Assembly (NCBI RefSeq): GCF_019443745.1
Contig: NZ_CP050948.1
Coordinates: 2,732,001 to 2,796,000, forward strand
Direction of reading: 5' to 3'
Origin: Iamia sp. SCSIO 61187
Lineage (GTDB): Bacteria; Actinomycetota; Acidimicrobiia; Acidimicrobiales; Iamiaceae
DNA: 64,000 nt
Of this stretch, positions 26,602-36,400 are shown piece after piece. Positions within the stretch are counted from its first letter, which is position 1, and every line of letters starts with the position of its first letter. A program made the position numbers and the translations under genes. The notes under the pieces were generated by a model that was not told the origin of the DNA, did not search any database, and worked only from the letters and a program-made list of their open reading frames with translations.

Positions 26602-27230
26602 CGGTGCTCCAGGGAGGGGGTCTCGGACGGGTCCGTGGTGGGGGTGGTCAGGGCGGGGGCGAGGTAGCGGTCGACCAGGCGGGCGCACACGGCGCGGTCG
26701 CTCAGGTCCCACGCGGGGGTGGGGTTGACGAGGGCCGAGAGGAACAGCCGGGCGCCCCACTCGGCGGCCCACGCCGGGCCGTCGACGTCGTCGGGGCCGA
26801 AGAAGCGGACCAGGTGGGGGGCGGCGGCGCGCTGGACGACGCGCAGGAGGCGGTCCATCTCGCCGAAGCCGAGGACGGGGACGGCCAGCTCGGGCTCGTG
26901 GTCGAGCACGAAGCGGATGGCGGCGTGCCCGTCGAGGTGGACGGCCGCGGCGTGGAGGCCGTCGGTCAGGGCGGTGGCCAGGTCGGGGGCGGCGTCGGCG
27001 GCCTCGCCGACCACGGCCAGGAAGCGGGCCACCTCGCGCTGGGCCAGCAGGCCGAACAGCTCGTCCTTGCCGCCGGGGAAGGTGCGGTAGAGGGTCGCCC
27101 GGCTCATGCCGGCGGCCCGGGCCACGTCACCGAGGGTGGTCTTGGTCACGCCCCAGCGGGCGACGAGGGCGACGGTCGCGTCGAGGGCCCGCTCCTGGGC
27201 GGCGGTGGTCACCGCCGCGGTCTCCGTCAT
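26598..27230 (-). CDS. TetR-family transcriptional regulator
   Basis: 210 residues with an N-terminal HTH (GVTKTTLGDVARAAGMSRATLYRTFPGGKDELF, helices split around residues 27-60) and a divergent ligand-binding domain. Its stop overlaps the start of the diiron protein, which it probably controls together with itself. An inverted repeat TGAGACA-N13-TGTCTCA overlaps its -10 box (TAGTGT, 27238-27243), which fits autorepression. ATG at 27230 is 7 bases from the -10 box, so leaderless. Confidence 0.9.
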   Translation of the reverse strand: MTETAAVTTAAQERALDATVALVARWGVTKTTLGDVARAAGMSRATLYRTFPGGKDELFGLLAQREVARFLAVVGEAADAAPDLATALTDGLHAAAVHLDGHAAIRFVLDHEPELAVPVLGFGEMDRLLRVVQRAAAPHLVRFFGPDDVDGPAWAAEWGARLFLSALVNPTPAWDLSDRAVCARLVDRYLAPALTTPTTDPSETPSLEHR

Positions 27231-27233
27231 CGG

Positions 27234-27260
27234 TGAGACACTACGACCCTTCCTGTCTCA
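27234..27260 (-). promoter_or_regulatory. TetR operator and -10 box
   Basis: TGAGACA (27234-27240) and TGTCTCA (27254-27260) form a 7-bp inverted repeat with a 13-base spacer. The minus-strand -10 box TAGTGT (27238-27243) lies inside it, and the right arm overlaps the stop codon of the next upstream gene (27258-27260). Confidence 0.55.
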
Positions 27261-27833
27261 CTGCAACGACCCCGGCGCCACGATGCCGGCGAGCAGGTTC
27301 CCCCGGACGAGGCGCCGGACGGCGTCGGGGTCGTCGAGGTCCCAGGACCCGGAGGCCATCAGGAACGACAGGACGTTCCGAGCCAGGAAGTCGGCGGCGT
27401 CCTCGGGATCGGTCCCCGGGACCAGGTCCGCGGCCTCGATGTAGGGGCGGAGGTGGTCCCGCACCGTCGCCTGGACCAGCGGAGCGCTCTGGCTCAGGTG
27501 CGGGAGGAGGCGCTCGGGCTCGGTGTCGACCACCTTCTGCAGCACGGCGTGCTCGGCCATCAGGGCCCGGCCCCGGATGATCCCCTGCTCGAGCCGGGTC
27601 GCCAGGTCGTCGATGCCCTCGAGCTGGCCGACCAGCACGATGAAGTAGCGGGCCACCTCCCACGTCACCGCCTCGGAGGTCAGCTGCTCCTTCCCGCCGG
27701 GGAAGTGCCGGTAGATGGTGGCCCGCCCCACGCCCGCCCGCCGGGCCACGTCCTCGACGCTCAGCCGGCCGAGCCCGACCTCCCCCGCCTCCTCGACGGC
27801 CGCGGCCAGGATCCGGGCCCTGACCTCGGTCAC
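27258..27833 (-). CDS. TetR-family transcriptional regulator (second)
   Basis: 191 residues with HTH segment LSVEDVARRAGVGRATIYRHFPGGKEQL near residues 24-52 and a helical C-terminal domain. GTG start at 27833 overlaps the SURF1 stop as GTGA, so it is translated with SURF1. It resembles the adjacent TetR in the HTH (TLYRTFPGGK versus TIYRHFPGGK) and in several C-terminal positions, suggesting a tandem duplication. Ligand and targets unknown. Confidence 0.88.
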   Translation of the reverse strand: MTEVRARILAAAVEEAGEVGLGRLSVEDVARRAGVGRATIYRHFPGGKEQLTSEAVTWEVARYFIVLVGQLEGIDDLATRLEQGIIRGRALMAEHAVLQKVVDTEPERLLPHLSQSAPLVQATVRDHLRPYIEAADLVPGTDPEDAADFLARNVLSFLMASGSWDLDDPDAVRRLVRGNLLAGIVAPGSLQ

Positions 27834-28675
27834 GGAGCGATCGTGTCGAGGCGGGGGTCGCCGGCGCGGGGCTCGTCGTCGGGGTCGGGGTCGTCGAGGC
27901 CCGGGGCGTCGTCGGGGTGGCGGCCGGAGCGCTCGCGCGCCGCCCGGCGCAGGATCATCGGGTAGCCGACCAGGGCGATGACCGTGAAGATCCCCCACTG
28001 CACGGCGTAGCTGAGGTGCGAGCCCTCGTCGTCCACGTCGGGCAGGCCGAGGGGCGTGGGCGAGGGGTCGGGGGCTCCCGGCTCCGGCGTCGTCAGCTGC
28101 ACCCAGACGGGCAGGAGGTCGCCGTCGACCTGGGCGTCGAGGCGGTCGAGGTCGATGCGGGCCAGGCTGGCGAGGCGGCCCTCGTCGGGATCGGTGGCCC
28201 CCAGGGTGCCCCGCTCCTGGGAGGTGTGGAGCAGGCCCTCGACCTCGACCTCGCCGGCGGGCACCGCCCGGTACTCCTCGGGCACCTCGCTGAAGCGCCC
28301 GTCGTTGCGGATCCACCCCCGGTTGACGGCCACGACCCGTCCGTCGTCCAGCTCGAGGGGCACGACCACCCACGACCCGGGGGCGTCGTCGAGGCTCCGG
28401 CCGCGGATGAGGACCTGCTCGTCGGGACGGTACGTCCCGGTCGCGGTGACCCGCCGGTCCTCGGCGGCGGCCCCGTCGGCGTCGTCGCCGGCCGGGAGCA
28501 GGGTGGCCACGTCCACCGGGTCGGCGGCGATCCGGGCCGCGAGCTGGGCGTTGCTCTCACGCACCTCGTCGAGGCGCCGCAGCTGCCACAGGCCGAGGTT
28601 CACGAAGGCCACCACGATGGCCAGGACCACGACGTGGGAGACGATCCACCACGGGCGCAAGGCGAACCGGTACAC
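27830..28675 (-). CDS. SURF1-family protein
   Basis: 281-residue membrane protein related to SURF1/Shy1, a cytochrome c oxidase assembly factor that helps haem a insertion. It has the expected topology: an N-terminal helix (about 8-30) followed by NLGLWQLRRLDE, a large extracytoplasmic domain with VVVPLEL and VAVNRGWI, and a C-terminal helix (WGIFTVIALVGYPMILRR). I place the start at GTG 28675 because homologues begin VYRF/MYRF and a TATCCT box lies 6 bases upstream. An acidic tail of about 35 residues follows the last helix. Confidence 0.88.
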   Translation of the reverse strand: MYRFALRPWWIVSHVVVLAIVVAFVNLGLWQLRRLDEVRESNAQLAARIAADPVDVATLLPAGDDADGAAAEDRRVTATGTYRPDEQVLIRGRSLDDAPGSWVVVPLELDDGRVVAVNRGWIRNDGRFSEVPEEYRAVPAGEVEVEGLLHTSQERGTLGATDPDEGRLASLARIDLDRLDAQVDGDLLPVWVQLTTPEPGAPDPSPTPLGLPDVDDEGSHLSYAVQWGIFTVIALVGYPMILRRAARERSGRHPDDAPGLDDPDPDDEPRAGDPRLDTIAP

Positions 28676-28681
28676 GGGCCG

Positions 28682-28687
28682 AGGATA
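28682..28687 (-). promoter_or_regulatory. -10 box (TATCCT) for leaderless SURF1 gene
   Basis: TATCCT on the minus strand with a 6-base gap to GTG 28675; this supports the shorter start over a GTG 36 bases further upstream. Confidence 0.55.
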
Positions 28688-28728
28688 CGGAGCGCCGGGC
28701 GAGGGCTCCACTCGGCGCCCGCCCTGCC

Positions 28729-29478
28729 ATGATCGGTTGCTTGACCGCCGACGCCGAGGACACTGCCGACCCCGTCCGGTCGGCGCGGCCGCAGGGGCCC
28801 CCGAACGACACCACCCGCAACCTCGTGGTCGGCGCGTGCATCGCCCTCTTCGTCGTGTCCCTCGTCGGCGACTCGTTCCTCTCGGTGCTCTACGACCGCC
28901 AGCCCGAGCTGTTCATCGCCCTCAACTCCCGCAACCGCAACCTGGTGCTGGCCAAGCCGTACCTCGCGTGGTGGGCCTTCTTCGGCATCGGCGCCGCCCG
29001 GCTGCTGCTGTCCGACCCCCTGTTCTTCGTCCTCGGACGGTGGTACGGAGACGCCGGGATCCGCTGGCTCGAGCGGCGCAGCGCCACCTACGGCCCGATG
29101 GCCCGGGCCGCCGAGCGGTGGTTCGGCAAGGCGTCGTACCCGCTGATCGTCATCGCCCCCAACAACTACATCTGCCTGTTCGCCGGGGCCTCGGGCATGC
29201 CCGTCCCCGTGTTCGCGGTGCTGAACGTCGTGGGCACGTTCGGACGGCTGACCGTGCTGTGGTTCGTGACCGACTCGGTGTCGGAGCCGCTCGACTGGCT
29301 GCGCGAGCTGATCTCCGAGAACCGCCTGCCGTTCTTCGTCCTCAGCGTGGCCCTGGTCGGGGTGTCGCTGTTCCTCGACCGTCGCGCCGGCGGGGGCGAG
29401 GTCGACGGCCTCCTCCACATGGACGAGGAGATCAGGGAGATGGAGGCCGAGCGCGGGGCCGGCCCCGACGACGTCTAG
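28729..29478 (+). CDS. DedA/VTT-type membrane protein
   Basis: 249-residue inner-membrane protein with about five hydrophobic segments. The stretch FFGIGAARLLLSDPLFFVLGRWYGD, read in parts, and the later FAGASGMPVPVFAVLNVVG resemble the DedA/SNARE-associated fold, whose members move lipids or support membrane homeostasis. It has a charged cytoplasmic tail (MDEEIREMEAERG). Transcribed alone and divergently from SURF1. Its stop codon shares the bases CTAG with the dapB stop on the other strand. Confidence 0.7.
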   Translation: MIGCLTADAEDTADPVRSARPQGPPNDTTRNLVVGACIALFVVSLVGDSFLSVLYDRQPELFIALNSRNRNLVLAKPYLAWWAFFGIGAARLLLSDPLFFVLGRWYGDAGIRWLERRSATYGPMARAAERWFGKASYPLIVIAPNNYICLFAGASGMPVPVFAVLNVVGTFGRLTVLWFVTDSVSEPLDWLRELISENRLPFFVLSVALVGVSLFLDRRAGGGEVDGLLHMDEEIREMEAERGAGPDDV

Positions 29479-30278
29479 GCCGACGGCTCCGTCAGCCCCA
29501 GGAGGCGGTCCAGCCCGACGGTGACGCCGGGGTGGTCGGCCACCCGCTTCACCGCCAGGACCACGCCGGGCATGAACGAGCTGCGGTCGTAGCTGTCGTG
29601 GCGGATCGTGAGGGTCTGGCCCGTGGTGCCCAGCACGACCTCCTGGTGGGCGACGGTGCCCCGCAGCCGCCGGGAGTGGACGTGCACCCCGCCCACCGTC
29701 GCCCCCCGGGCGCCGTCGCTCACGACGTGCGTCGTCGGGTCGGCGGCCCAGTCGGCCGACGCCGCGACCATGCGCTCGGCGGTGGACATCGCCGTCCCCG
29801 AGGGGGCGTCGATCTTGCCGTCGTGGTGGGTCTCGACGACGTCGGCGGTCTCGAACCACGGCGCCGCCAGCTCGGCCATGTGCATCATCAGCACGGCCCC
29901 GATGGCGAAGTTGGGGGCGATCACGCAGCTGCTCGTGGTGAACAGGCCGCGGGCCCGGTCCACGTCCTCGTCGGTGACTCCGCTCGTGCCCACCACGGCG
30001 TGGACGCCGTTGGCCGCGCACCAGGCCATGTTCTCCCGGGCGGCGTCGATGAGGGTGAAGTCGACGGCGACGTCCGCCCGGGCAGTGGCGATGTGGCCGG
30101 CGTCGGGCTCGACGACCAGGTCGGTGTCGAGCCGGGTGACCTGGCGCAGGTCGATCCCGGCGTGGTGCGGGTCGATGGCCGCCACCAGCTCGAGCGCGGG
30201 ATCGTCGATGACGGCCCCGCACACGGTGCTCCCCATCCGGCCCGCCGCCCCGAAGACGGCGACGCGCAGACGGCTCAT
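29475..30278 (-). CDS. dapB: 4-hydroxy-tetrahydrodipicolinate reductase
   Basis: NAD(P)H-dependent step after DapA in lysine/diaminopimelate synthesis. The 267 residues have the N-terminal Rossmann motif VFGAAGRMGS, the VDFT segment, catalytic ETHHDGKIDAPSGTA (general acid His and substrate-binding Lys) and a C-terminal GVVLAVKRV. ATG at 30278; a TAGCGT box lies 8 bases upstream. Its stop overlaps the convergent DedA-like stop by two bases in CTAG. Confidence 0.96.
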   Translation of the reverse strand: MSRLRVAVFGAAGRMGSTVCGAVIDDPALELVAAIDPHHAGIDLRQVTRLDTDLVVEPDAGHIATARADVAVDFTLIDAARENMAWCAANGVHAVVGTSGVTDEDVDRARGLFTTSSCVIAPNFAIGAVLMMHMAELAAPWFETADVVETHHDGKIDAPSGTAMSTAERMVAASADWAADPTTHVVSDGARGATVGGVHVHSRRLRGTVAHQEVVLGTTGQTLTIRHDSYDRSSFMPGVVLAVKRVADHPGVTVGLDRLLGLTEPSA

Positions 30279-30404
30279 GCTGCCGGACGCTACCGGACGC
30301 CCGCCGTCCCGTCCTCGGTGGGGCCCCGAGGCGGCAGGGCCGGGCGGCCCCGGCGGCGAACCCTCCGCCCCGCGCCCCCGACGACCTACGGTGACGCCCG
30401 CCAC

Positions 30405-32396
30405 ATGCCCACCTTCCCGACCCTGCTGCGGAGTCGGGCTCCCGAGTCGGACCCGTCCCGACCGGCGCGCCCGTCAGACCGCGCCGACCCCGCGTCGGCA
30501 CCCCCCCGGTTGCGCCGACGTCCGCTCCTGGACGGCCTCCGGGGGCTCATGGTCGCGGTCACCGTGCTCTACCACCTGCACAGCGGGTCGTGGCTGCGCG
30601 GCGGCTGGCTCGGGGTCAGCGGGTTCTTCGTCCTCTCGGGGTTCCTCATCACCAGCCTGCTCCTCGTCGAGCGCCGCCAGAACGGGTGGGTGTCGCTCCC
30701 CCGCTTCTACGCCCGCCGGGCCCGGCGCCTGGCGCCCGTGCTGCTGGCGGTGGTCGCCGGGACGGTGGTGGCCGTCCAGCTGACCGGTGCCACCCTCGAC
30801 CGGGCCCGGTTGCGGGGCGACGCCTGGGCGACGCTCGGGTACGTGGCCAACTGGCGGTTCATCCAGACCGACCAGTCCTACTTCTCGTCGTTCGAGCCCT
30901 CGCCGCTCCGGCACACGTGGTCGCTGGCGATCGAGGAGCAGTACTACCTGGTGTGGCCGCTGGTCCTGATGTTCCTGGTGTCGATGGTCGGCCGCCGGTA
31001 CCTCCCGCTGCTCCTGGCCGCCGGCGCCGCCGCCTCGGCGTGGTGGGCCGGGCACCTCGTCGCCACCGGGACGGCGATCTCCCGGGTGTACGACGGCACC
31101 GACACCCGGGCCCAGGAGCTGCTGGTGGGCGGCGTGGCGGCGGCGATCGCCCTGGAGGTGGGCCCGCCGGCGACCGGGCCCGGTGGAGCCGCCCGGCGCC
31201 GCCACGCCGCCACCGCCCTCGGCCTCGGGGGTCTGGCCGTCTTCGTCGGCGCCGCCGTCGTGCTCCGACCGACGACGCCCGCCACCTACACCCGCGGCCT
31301 GATCCTGCTCGTCGCCGTGGCCGTCGCCGGTGTGGTGGTCGCCTGCGCGACCACCGACCGGGGGCCCCTGGCCACGGTGCTCGGGGGTCGGCTCATGCGG
31401 GGCCTGGGGGCCCGTTCGTACACCCTCTACCTGGTGCACTGGCCGGTGATCGTGCTGCTGGACGAGCCCCGGGTGACGTGGGCCCCGCTCGCCCTCGACG
31501 CCGCCCGGGTCGTCGTGGCCCTGGCCCTGACCGAGGTGCTGCACCGCGGCATCGAGGTCCCCTTCCACGAGGGCCGGGTCCGCCTGGCCCGCCCGGGTCG
31601 GATCCTGGCCGAGGCGACCGTGGCGGCCGTCGTCGTGGTGGGCGTGGCCACGTGGGTGCCGGTCAGCCGGTCGGAGACCGAGGAGCTGGTGATGGCCGAG
31701 CCGTCGGTCGTGACCGCCCCCCCGACCTCGGCGGCCACGCCGGAGGCGCCCCGCGTGCCCCGGATCGTGGTCCTCGGCGACTCGCAGGCCTACCCGCTCC
31801 TCCGTCGGGCCCCCACCGACGGCGTCGTCGTCGCCGGCGCCCACCACGGTGGCTGCGACATCGTCGGCGAGGTCATCTCCGTGGGCGACGTGCCCCTGGA
31901 GTCATCCGACGGGTGCGAGGAGTGGCCGAGCCGGTGGAGCGAGGCCCTGCGGGGCGGCGCCGACTCCGTGGTCGTGACGCTGGGGCTGCGCCAGGTGTTC
32001 GACCCGGTGGTCGCCGGCGAGCGCGTCCCGCTGGGCAGCCCGGAGTGGGAGCGGCTCTACCGCGACGGCGTCGACCGGGCCGTCGCCGTGATCCGGGCGA
32101 GCACGGCGGCGCCGATCCTGTGGTTCGACGTGCCGTGCTACCGCTGGTACCTCACCGCCGGCGAGGAGAACGACGCGACCCGCCTGCGCACGGTCAACAC
32201 GGTGCTGGCCGACCAGCTGGCGCACCACCGGGGGGTGACCGTCGCCCCCTACGCCGCCCAGGTGTGCGCGGGCGCCGACGGGACCGAGCTGATCGAGGGG
32301 ATCCGCCCCGACGGGGTGCACCTCGACGAGGCGGCCACCGACCAGGTGTGGGGCTGGATCCGGGGCCAGCTGGCCCTCGACGGCCCGACCCGCTGA
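30405..32396 (+). CDS. Acyltransferase 3-SGNH fusion (OafA/YrhL type)
   Basis: 663-residue membrane O-acyltransferase that should transfer acetyl or similar groups to a surface glycan. About residues 45-410 form the Acyl_transf_3 membrane domain (LDGLRGLMVAVTVLYH, GVSGFFVLSGFLI, HTWSLAIEEQYYLVWPL). A linker leads to a C-terminal SGNH hydrolase-like domain with VLGDSQAYPLL (near 457) and DGVHLDE (near 634), the catalytic Ser and Asp/His blocks. ATG at 30405, with a TACGGT box 12 bases upstream. Divergent from dapB and convergent with the next gene. Confidence 0.9.
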   Translation: MPTFPTLLRSRAPESDPSRPARPSDRADPASAPPRLRRRPLLDGLRGLMVAVTVLYHLHSGSWLRGGWLGVSGFFVLSGFLITSLLLVERRQNGWVSLPRFYARRARRLAPVLLAVVAGTVVAVQLTGATLDRARLRGDAWATLGYVANWRFIQTDQSYFSSFEPSPLRHTWSLAIEEQYYLVWPLVLMFLVSMVGRRYLPLLLAAGAAASAWWAGHLVATGTAISRVYDGTDTRAQELLVGGVAAAIALEVGPPATGPGGAARRRHAATALGLGGLAVFVGAAVVLRPTTPATYTRGLILLVAVAVAGVVVACATTDRGPLATVLGGRLMRGLGARSYTLYLVHWPVIVLLDEPRVTWAPLALDAARVVVALALTEVLHRGIEVPFHEGRVRLARPGRILAEATVAAVVVVGVATWVPVSRSETEELVMAEPSVVTAPPTSAATPEAPRVPRIVVLGDSQAYPLLRRAPTDGVVVAGAHHGGCDIVGEVISVGDVPLESSDGCEEWPSRWSEALRGGADSVVVTLGLRQVFDPVVAGERVPLGSPEWERLYRDGVDRAVAVIRASTAAPILWFDVPCYRWYLTAGEENDATRLRTVNTVLADQLAHHRGVTVAPYAAQVCAGADGTELIEGIRPDGVHLDEAATDQVWGWIRGQLALDGPTR

Positions 32397-32400
32397 CCGC

Positions 32401-33438
32401 CTACCGGCCGATGTCGACGCGAGAGGCGACCCGCGCCGGGCTCGTGACCCAGCGCACGGCACCGCCCACGGCCAGGCCCACCAGGAACCCGGTGGCGATG
32501 GCGCCGCCCCACAGCTCCTTGACCCAGACCAGCTCCTGGCGGCCGACGGCCTCGATGGTGGCGAACATGGCCGCCCACATGGCCGCCACGGCCGTCCCGG
32601 TGGCCAGTGGGTGGGGCTGCTGGTGGGTCCCGCCCAGGTCGGAGACCAGGCCGTAGACGAACAGGGCGATGGTCAGCGGCAGGGCATCACGGCCGCTGGC
32701 GACGAGCGGGGCCACGCCCAGCAGCCCGAAGGCCACCGTCCAGGTGCCCGAGACCGGGGCCGACCGGGCGCGGACCAGGACGACGACGAGGCTGACGAGG
32801 ACGCCGAACCAGAGCGTCTGGGCCAGCCCCCGGGACGTGTCGTAGTCGAGGTAGCTGGTGCCGACGAGGGGCTCGAGGTAGGCCCCGGCCTGGAACCGGC
32901 TCCCGCCGATCAGGGGCGTCAGGTACCCGGTGAAGAGCGAGATGACCACGAGCAGCGACGTCACCGACAGGGCCAGGATCACGGACCGCAGCACGTCGAG
33001 CGGCACCGACGGACCGTCGGCGACGACGCCGATGGGCGTGGCCATCAGCAGCACGAGCCCGGCGAAGACGAGCAGGTGGGGCGGGCTGACCAGGGCCTGG
33101 AACGACGCCTCGATCCCGAAGGCGTCGTGCCAGACGCTGTCGGCGATGCCGCCGGCGGTGAGCGCGGCCAGGCCCGCGCACGCGCTCCGGAGCAGGGTGA
33201 GCGGGGCGCGGGGGCCGTGCACCAGGGCGAAGGCCCCGAGCACGAGGGCCACCCCGGCCACCCCGCCGTAGAGGACCAGGTGCCAGCTCGACAGGAAGTC
33301 GCTCTCGCCGACGGTGAACCCGAAGGTCACGTGCCGGGCGATGTCGCCGAAGAGCCCGATGGCGGCCACGGAGTTGGCGACCATCAGGGCGAACAGCCAG
33401 ACCGGGGGGACCCGGCCCGCGACCCTCGTGTCGGCCAT
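32401..33438 (-). CDS. Unknown polytopic membrane protein coupled to ileS
   Basis: 345 residues with about nine hydrophobic helices and few charged loops. I do not recognise the family. Notable segments are GDIARHVTFGFTVGESDFLSSWH near the N-terminus, with conserved-looking His/Asp/Glu, and DSVWHDAFGIEASFQALVSPPH; His and acidic residues facing the membrane could bind metal or haem, but that is a guess. The ATG at 33438 overlaps the IleRS stop as ATGA, so it is translated with it. Stop is four bases from the convergent acyltransferase stop. Confidence 0.75.
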   Translation of the reverse strand: MADTRVAGRVPPVWLFALMVANSVAAIGLFGDIARHVTFGFTVGESDFLSSWHLVLYGGVAGVALVLGAFALVHGPRAPLTLLRSACAGLAALTAGGIADSVWHDAFGIEASFQALVSPPHLLVFAGLVLLMATPIGVVADGPSVPLDVLRSVILALSVTSLLVVISLFTGYLTPLIGGSRFQAGAYLEPLVGTSYLDYDTSRGLAQTLWFGVLVSLVVVLVRARSAPVSGTWTVAFGLLGVAPLVASGRDALPLTIALFVYGLVSDLGGTHQQPHPLATGTAVAAMWAAMFATIEAVGRQELVWVKELWGGAIATGFLVGLAVGGAVRWVTSPARVASRVDIGR

Positions 33439-36400
33439 CACACCTTGGCGATGACGGGCGTCTCGACGTCGGAGTAGTCGACCTCCACCGCCAGCACCTC
33501 CTTGGCGATGGTGGCCCGGTGCGGGTCCAGGTCCTCGTCGGCCACCGGCAAGGTGAGGGCGATGCGGTCGGTGAGGGCCAGCCCGGCGTCCTTGCGCATG
33601 CCGTTGACGTGGTGGATGAGGGTGAGGACGCGCGACTCGGTGCGCAGCTCGTCGTCGAGGGCGGTGTCGAGGGCCAGGGTGACCCCGTCGGCGGCCGCGA
33701 CGGCCCAGCCCTCCACCTCGGTCCGCTCGACCAGGACCTCGTCGGCGCTGAGGGTCCGACCGGCCACGTCGACGCCACCGTCGTCGCGCGCCACGAACTC
33801 GCCGGCCTCGAGGGCCTGGCGGACGGCGACGACGTCCTTGCCCAGCTTGGGCCCGAGGACCTTGAGGTTGGGGCGGACCTTGAGCCGGGTCGCCTCGACC
33901 GTGCCCAGCACGACCTCCTTGACGCGCAGCTCGGAGCCGATCTCGTCGAGGTGGCGGGCGACGCGGGGCTCGCCCTCGACGACGATGCGGCGGAGCGGCT
34001 GGCGCAGGCCGATCTTCACCTTCTCCCGGGCCTGGCGGCCCAGCTCGACCACCCGGCGGACGGCGGCCACGTCGGCCAGCAGCTCGGCGTCGGGCGCGGC
34101 GACCTCGGGCCACCCGGCGAGGAACACCGAGGCGGGGACGGCGTCGTCGTCGAGGGGATCGACCACCAGCCGCTGCCAGAGGTGCTCGGTGAGGAACGGC
34201 ATCACCGGGGCGATCGTGCGCAGGGCGGTGGTGAGCGACGACCACAGCACCCGGATGGCGACGGGGTCACCGTCCCAGAAGCGTCGGCGGGAGCGGCGGA
34301 TGTACCAGTTCGACAGGTCGTCGACGTAGGCCTCGAAGGCGCGGATGACGTTGACGGTGAGGTAGTCCTCGTAGCCCTGCTCGGTCTGGGCGACGAGCTG
34401 GGCGGTGCGGGCCAGGGCCCAGCGGTCGAGGTCGGTCAGGCCGTCGTCGCCGGCGTCGAACCCGTCGAGCAGCGCCGGGTCGGGCGCCACGTCGGCGATC
34501 ACCGCGTACTGGACCAGGAACGAGGCGCTGTTCCAGAGGGTGAGCAGCTTGCGCTTGATGTCCCCGGCGGGGCCGAAGCCGAAGAGCAGGTTCTGGTTGG
34601 GCGGCTGGGCGCAGCCCTGCCAGCGCATCACGTCGGCGCCCATCTCGTCGAACGCCTGCTCGGCGCTGATCATGTTCCCCCACGAGCCGTGCATCTCCCG
34701 GCCGGTCTCGTCGAGCATCTTCTCGTAGCCCAGCACCTTGCGGTACGGGGCCCGCCCGGTGAGCACCACCGACATGAACAGCTGGGAGTAGAACCAGAGC
34801 CGGATCTGCTCGCGCATCTCCGAGACCCACTCGGCGGGGAACCACTCCTCCCAGTAGGCGTGGTCGGGCAGGTCCGCGGTCGTCAGGCCCTTGGCCGCGC
34901 CGGTGGCGTAGCCCTCGGGGACCGCCGTGGGGTTCTGCCAGCCCAGGGTCGAGAAGGGGACGATGCCGGCGTCGAGCCAGACGTCGCCCACCTCGGTGAC
35001 CCGGGTGACCACGTCGCCGCACTCGGCGCAGCGGATCCGGACGTCGTCGATCCACGGTCGGCGCAGCTCCTCGAGCCCGTCGAGGCTGTCGACGGCCCGC
35101 TCGGCCAGCTCCTCCTGGGACCCGATGACGGTGATGTGCCCGCAGGTGCAGGGGTAGAACGGCAGCGGCAGCCCGTAGTAGCGGCGGCGGGAGATGTTCC
35201 AGTCGCCCATGTTGACCAGCCAGTCGTCCATGCGCTTGCCCATGTAGGCCGGCGTCCACTCGACGGTGGCGTTGGCGTCGCGGAGGGCCCGGCGCAGGTC
35301 GTCGTCGACCCGGATGAACCAGTCGTCGGAGATGCGGAAGATCAGGGGCGTGTGGCACCGCCAGCACTCGGGGTACCGGTGCTCGATGGTGCCGGCCTCG
35401 ACCAGGCGGCCCCGGGCCTCGACGTCGGCGATGATCTCGTCGGCCGCGGCGCGGGCGCCCTTGCCCGCCAGCCAGCCGAAGTCGTCGTAGAAGAGGCCGG
35501 ACTCGTCGACCGGCGTGATGACGGGGAGGTCGTGGACCTGGCTGAGGCCGAAGTCCTCGGTGCCGCAGCCGGGGGCGATGTGGACGATGCCGGTGCCGTC
35601 GTCCATCGACACCTCGTCCCACGGGATGACCCGGTGCTCGACGGCCCGCTCCGCCCGCAGGTCGTCGTAGGGCCCCTCGTAGCGCCAACCGACCATGTCG
35701 GCCCCGGTGACGATCTCGTCGAAGGCGTCGTCGGGGAGGACGGCACCGTCGACGAGCTGGCGCTCGACGGCCCGCCACTCGCCGTCCCGCAGCCCGTAGC
35801 GGGCGGTGGGCGACACCGCGGCGGCGACGTTGGCCGGCAGGGTCCACGGCGTGGTGGTCCAGATGACGACGGCCTCGCCGGGCCGGTCGAGAAGGGGGAA
35901 CCGCACGTACAGGGAGGGGTCGGTCTGGTCGACGTAGCTGCCGACCAGCTCGTGGGCGCTGATCGAGGTGCCGCAGCGGGGGCACCACTCGGTGGACCGG
36001 TGGCCCCGGTACAGCCGCCGCTGGTCCTGGACCTCCTTCAAGAAGCGCCAGATGTAGGAGATGTTCGTGTCGCTGAACGTGTAGTAGCTGTTCTCCCAGT
36101 CCATCCACTGGCCGAGGCGGATGGAGCCCTGGGTGAGAGAGGCCGAGGACCGCACCACGACCTCGCGGCAGCGGCGGGCGAACTCGGCCAGGCCGAACTC
36201 CTCGATCTCGCGCTTGGAGTTGAGGCCCAGCTCCTTCTCGACGCCGACCTCGATCCACAGGCCCTGGCAGTCGAACCCGTTCTGGTAGCGCTGGTGGAAG
36301 CCCTTGAGGGCCTTGTAGCGCTGGAAGACGTCCTTGAGCGTGCGACCCCACGCCGTGTGCACGGCCAGGTCCTTGTTGGCCGTCACCGGGCCGTCGACGA

